Source of the DNA: Bordetella bronchialis
Lineage (GTDB): Bacteria > Pseudomonadota > Gammaproteobacteria > Burkholderiales > Burkholderiaceae_B
DNA length: 64,000 nucleotides
Assembly (NCBI RefSeq): GCF_001676705.1
Contig: NZ_CP016170.1
Coordinates: 4,898,001-4,962,000 of the forward strand
Direction of reading: 5' to 3'
The notes under the pieces are model-generated. The model searched no databases. It had not been told where the DNA came from and was given only the letters and a program-made list of their open reading frames with translations. A program made the position numbers and the translations under genes. Positions 61,786 to 64,000 of this stretch are shown here, piece after piece. Every line of letters begins with the position of its first letter. Positions within the stretch are counted from its first letter, which is position 1.

Positions 61786-62679
61786 TCACGTTTGCGACGA
61801 CGGTGCCAGATTATGCTGCGAAAACCACTCCAGCATCCGGCCCCACGCCTGCTCGGCCTGGGCCTTGCGATAGCTGGGCCGGTAATCGGCGTGGAAGGCA
61901 TGGCCCGCGCCCTGGTAGACGTCGATGACGGAAGCCTTGGCCGCCGCCGATCCCTTGGCCAGGGCCTCGCGCATGGCGGCCACGTCATCCTGCGTGATGC
62001 CGGTGTCTTCCGCGCCATAGGCACCGCGCACGGGCGCATGCATATCGCCGGCGATGTCCACGGGGAACTTGGGCCGCAGCGTGTCGTCGCGCTTGCCGCG
62101 CAAGGCCCCGTAGAAGGCCGCGCCGGCCTTCAGGCCGCGATTGTGGGCGGAATACAGCCATACGAAGCGCCCGCCCCAGCAAAAGCCCACGATGCCCAGC
62201 ATGGCCGGATCGCCGTCATGGCTGCCTGCCCATTTGGCGGTGGCGTCCAGGTCGCCGATCACCTGCGCATCGGGGATCTTGCTGATGATCTCGGCCTGCA
62301 GCTTGGCGATCTCGGTGTATTTCGTCGGATCGCCTTGCCGGGCGAAAAGGTCGGGCGCGATGGCCTGGTAGCCCACGTGCGCCAGGCGCCGGCAGACGTC
62401 CTGGATATATTCGTGCACTCCGAAGATTTCCGGCACGACCAGCACGGTGGGCAGGCGGGTGGCCTTTTCCGGGCGCGCGCGGTAGGCCCGCATATTGCCG
62501 CCCGCGGCGGGGATCTCCACCCAGCCGGCGGTCAAGCCCTTGGCGTCGGTCTTGATGGCGGTCTGGGCCATCACCGGCCCGGCCGCCAGGCAGAAGCCGG
62601 AGGCCGTGGCGGCCGTGAGGAATCCGCGGCGGTTCAGGCGCAGCGGCGGCAAGAGGCTATCGAGGTGCTTGTCGTCCAT
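61786..62679 (-). CDS. Tat-exported dienelactone hydrolase-family protein
   Basis: The protein has 297 residues from ATG 62679. The N-terminus LRLNRRGFLTAATASGFCLA is a twin-arginine signal with cleavage near VMAQT. The hydrolase core has Glu84 (VVPEIFGVHE), nucleophile Cys167 (GIVGFCWGGRF), Asp225 (GAEDTG) and His260 (GAGHAFH), the dienelactone hydrolase arrangement. Export to the periplasm is less usual than the cytoplasmic catabolic enzymes. The natural substrate is unknown. The preceding DUF748 gene ends 57 bp upstream on the same strand. Confidence 0.9.
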   Translation of the reverse strand: MDDKHLDSLLPPLRLNRRGFLTAATASGFCLAAGPVMAQTAIKTDAKGLTAGWVEIPAAGGNMRAYRARPEKATRLPTVLVVPEIFGVHEYIQDVCRRLAHVGYQAIAPDLFARQGDPTKYTEIAKLQAEIISKIPDAQVIGDLDATAKWAGSHDGDPAMLGIVGFCWGGRFVWLYSAHNRGLKAGAAFYGALRGKRDDTLRPKFPVDIAGDMHAPVRGAYGAEDTGITQDDVAAMREALAKGSAAAKASVIDVYQGAGHAFHADYRPSYRKAQAEQAWGRMLEWFSQHNLAPSSQT

Positions 62680-62735
62680 GCTGGGGACACTCCGTTCACG
62701 TTCGAATGCCGGGACCGCCCCGGCGGGCGCGCTGC

Positions 62736-64000
62736 TCAACGCTTCAATGAAAACTCCACCCGGTTCGGCGGTCCATCGTCCTTAATGCCTTCCGCCGACA
62801 GTTTGGGCGCCACCATGAACACCCGGTCCATGGGCGCGCCATCCTGCTGCAGCTGCTCATAGGCCGCCTGCGCCCGCGCATCGGCCAGCCTGCGCAGTTG
62901 CGCTTCGCCGGCGGGGGCGGCCTGCCTGAGCAGGGTTTCCATCTGTTCCGGCGGCAGGGATTTCGCCATGCCGATGAAATTGCGCGGCTTGTTCTCGATG
63001 TCCGCATTGTCATAGGCCGCTTTCAGGTACTTCGCGCGTTCGGCATCGGTCAGCGGCGCATCGCCGTCCAGGCGGCCGCTCTTGCCCGTGGCGCGCGAGC
63101 GCGCGATGCGGATGCGCGTATCCACCCAGGCCTGGCGCAGGCCGGCCTCGTCGGAGACGGGATCCGCCCGGCCGGCGATGTCCATCTTCAGCGAGGGGCG
63201 GTCCGCCAGCGCGGCCGCCAGCTTCTTGAGTTTTTCCTTGCCGTCATCGGTCAGGGTGGAAGTGCCCGGCGCGAAGGCGATATAGGAAAGCTCGTCGCCG
63301 CCGCCGAAGGCCGACGCCAGCAGGCTGAACGGCGAGGTGACGGCCTTGACGACCAGGTTGCCGATGACACGCAGGATGATGCCGCCCACCGAGAAGCTGG
63401 GATCGTCCAGCGAACCGGAGATCGGCAGGTTCACATCGATATTGCCCGAGCGGTCTTTCAGCAATGCGACGGCCAGCATGACGGGCAGCGTCGTGGCCTG
63501 CGGGCTGTCGGTTTTCGGGCCGAAGGTCAGCTGGTCCAGCATGACGTGGTTGCTGGCCTGCAACTGGCGGTTCTTGATGCGGTACTCCACGTCCATGGAC
63601 AGCTTGCCGCGTTCGATGGGATAGCCGACGTACTTCGCCGAATAGGTCGTGAAGCGCGGCAGGTCCACGCCGCGGGCGGAAGCCTGGATGTCCAGCGTCA
63701 GGAACTTGGCGAAAGGCTGGACGATGCCGCTGATGGTCAAGGGCGCGGTGCGGTAGACCCGTCCCTTGATGCTGACCTTGGCGGGCTTCGGGTCGGTGGA
63801 GGACACCGCCGACACCGAGCCTTCGATGGCCGAGAGCTCCGCCGTGTAATTGGGCCGCACGAAGCGGTCGTTGAACGTGGCCCGGCCGTTTTTCAGCGTG
63901 ATGCTGCGCACGGCGATGTTGGGCATATCGGACGCCGGCTTGGCCGCGGCCGGTTTGTCCTCCACCGGCCGCGAGGACCGGGCCGGCGTGGTGCGCGCCG
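62736..64000 (-). CDS. DUF748 / OmpA-like envelope protein (5' end outside window)
   Basis: The frame remains open to base 64000, so the N-terminus lies beyond the window; about 421 C-terminal residues are seen. They show DUF748/AsmA-like blocks (VRSITLKNGRATFNDRFVRP, NYTAELSAIEGSVSA, PLTISGIVQPFAKFLTLDIQ, GYPIERGKLSMDVEYRIKN, LPVMLAVALLKDRSGNIDVN, LPISGSLDDPSFSVGGIIL) and then an OmpA-like region (YIAFAPGTSTLTDDGKEKL, LKMDIAGRADPVSDEAGLRQ). Such large proteins span the periplasm and relate to the AsmA superfamily involved in lipid transport. Function here is inferred from family only. Confidence 0.88.
   Translation of the reverse strand, partial: ARTTPARSSRPVEDKPAAAKPASDMPNIAVRSITLKNGRATFNDRFVRPNYTAELSAIEGSVSAVSSTDPKPAKVSIKGRVYRTAPLTISGIVQPFAKFLTLDIQASARGVDLPRFTTYSAKYVGYPIERGKLSMDVEYRIKNRQLQASNHVMLDQLTFGPKTDSPQATTLPVMLAVALLKDRSGNIDVNLPISGSLDDPSFSVGGIILRVIGNLVVKAVTSPFSLLASAFGGGDELSYIAFAPGTSTLTDDGKEKLKKLAAALADRPSLKMDIAGRADPVSDEAGLRQAWVDTRIRIARSRATGKSGRLDGDAPLTDAERAKYLKAAYDNADIENKPRNFIGMAKSLPPEQMETLLRQAAPAGEAQLRRLADARAQAAYEQLQQDGAPMDRVFMVAPKLSAEGIKDDGPPNRVEFSLKR

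Overview
The window is about 70% GC, with tightly packed genes, ATGA/GTGA/TGATG overlaps and frequent GTG starts. A Bug/TctC-type solute receptor, a DUF4148 periplasmic protein and the gene order of the large type VI secretion (T6SS) locus point to a betaproteobacterium of the Alcaligenaceae, most like Bordetella or Achromobacter. This is inferred from gene content; no rRNA or tRNA gene is present to test it.

Layout. 1-7033: the 3' end of a first T6SS locus (DUF4150 PAAR-like tip, tssJ, tssK, tssL, tssM). Its TssM has lost all recognisable nucleotide-binding motifs and ends in a SPOR peptidoglycan-binding domain, while its TssL has no OmpA domain. 7097-12072: a probable sugar-acid catabolic group (DapA-family aldolase/dehydratase, divergent LysR regulator, IlvD/Edd-family dehydratase, Bug receptor). 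12293-13681: an MFS transporter. 13682-15138: a lower-GC patch with no recognisable gene at either end and, in the middle, a 5'-truncated, apparently frameshifted PD-(D/E)XK nuclease-like gene. 15139-19688: an ABC exporter, an isochorismatase-like hydrolase, a ROK-type sugar kinase whose motifs occur in circularly permuted order and which carries a histone-H1-like tail, and a YciI-like protein. 20046-24533: the biotin operon bioB-bioA-bioF-bioD, each gene overlapping the next. 24605-25892: a TlpA/CcdA thiol-redox pair. 26142-28952: a GFA-like zinc protein, a small Asp/Gly-rich secreted protein and an OmpR/EnvZ-type two-component system.

28978-58971 is a complete second T6SS. The minus-strand arm (vgrG, a small membrane protein, DUF2169-pentapeptide protein, pentapeptide protein, DUF4150 tip) looks like a cargo-loading module. 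It diverges across an AT-rich 0.5 kb region from a long plus-strand operon: tssA, tssB, tssC, hcp, tagJ, tssE, tssF, DUF3540, tssG, an L,D-transpeptidase-like effector with its putative immunity gene, clpV, a lipoprotein gene, tssJ, tssK, tssL (with OmpA domain), tssM (intact Walker A), tagF, and a membrane pseudokinase with a periplasmic PEGA domain. An 11-bp perfect hairpin ends the operon. 59100-64000 is ordinary chromosome: a DUF4148 protein, MFS transporter, Prx5-type peroxiredoxin, Tat-exported dienelactone hydrolase and the end of a DUF748 protein.

The most noteworthy items are the contrast between the two T6SS membrane complexes (peptidoglycan anchor apparently moved from TssL to a nucleotide-blind TssM), the permuted ROK kinase, the T6SS pseudokinase, the effector-immunity pair embedded in the structural operon, and the decayed nuclease remnant.
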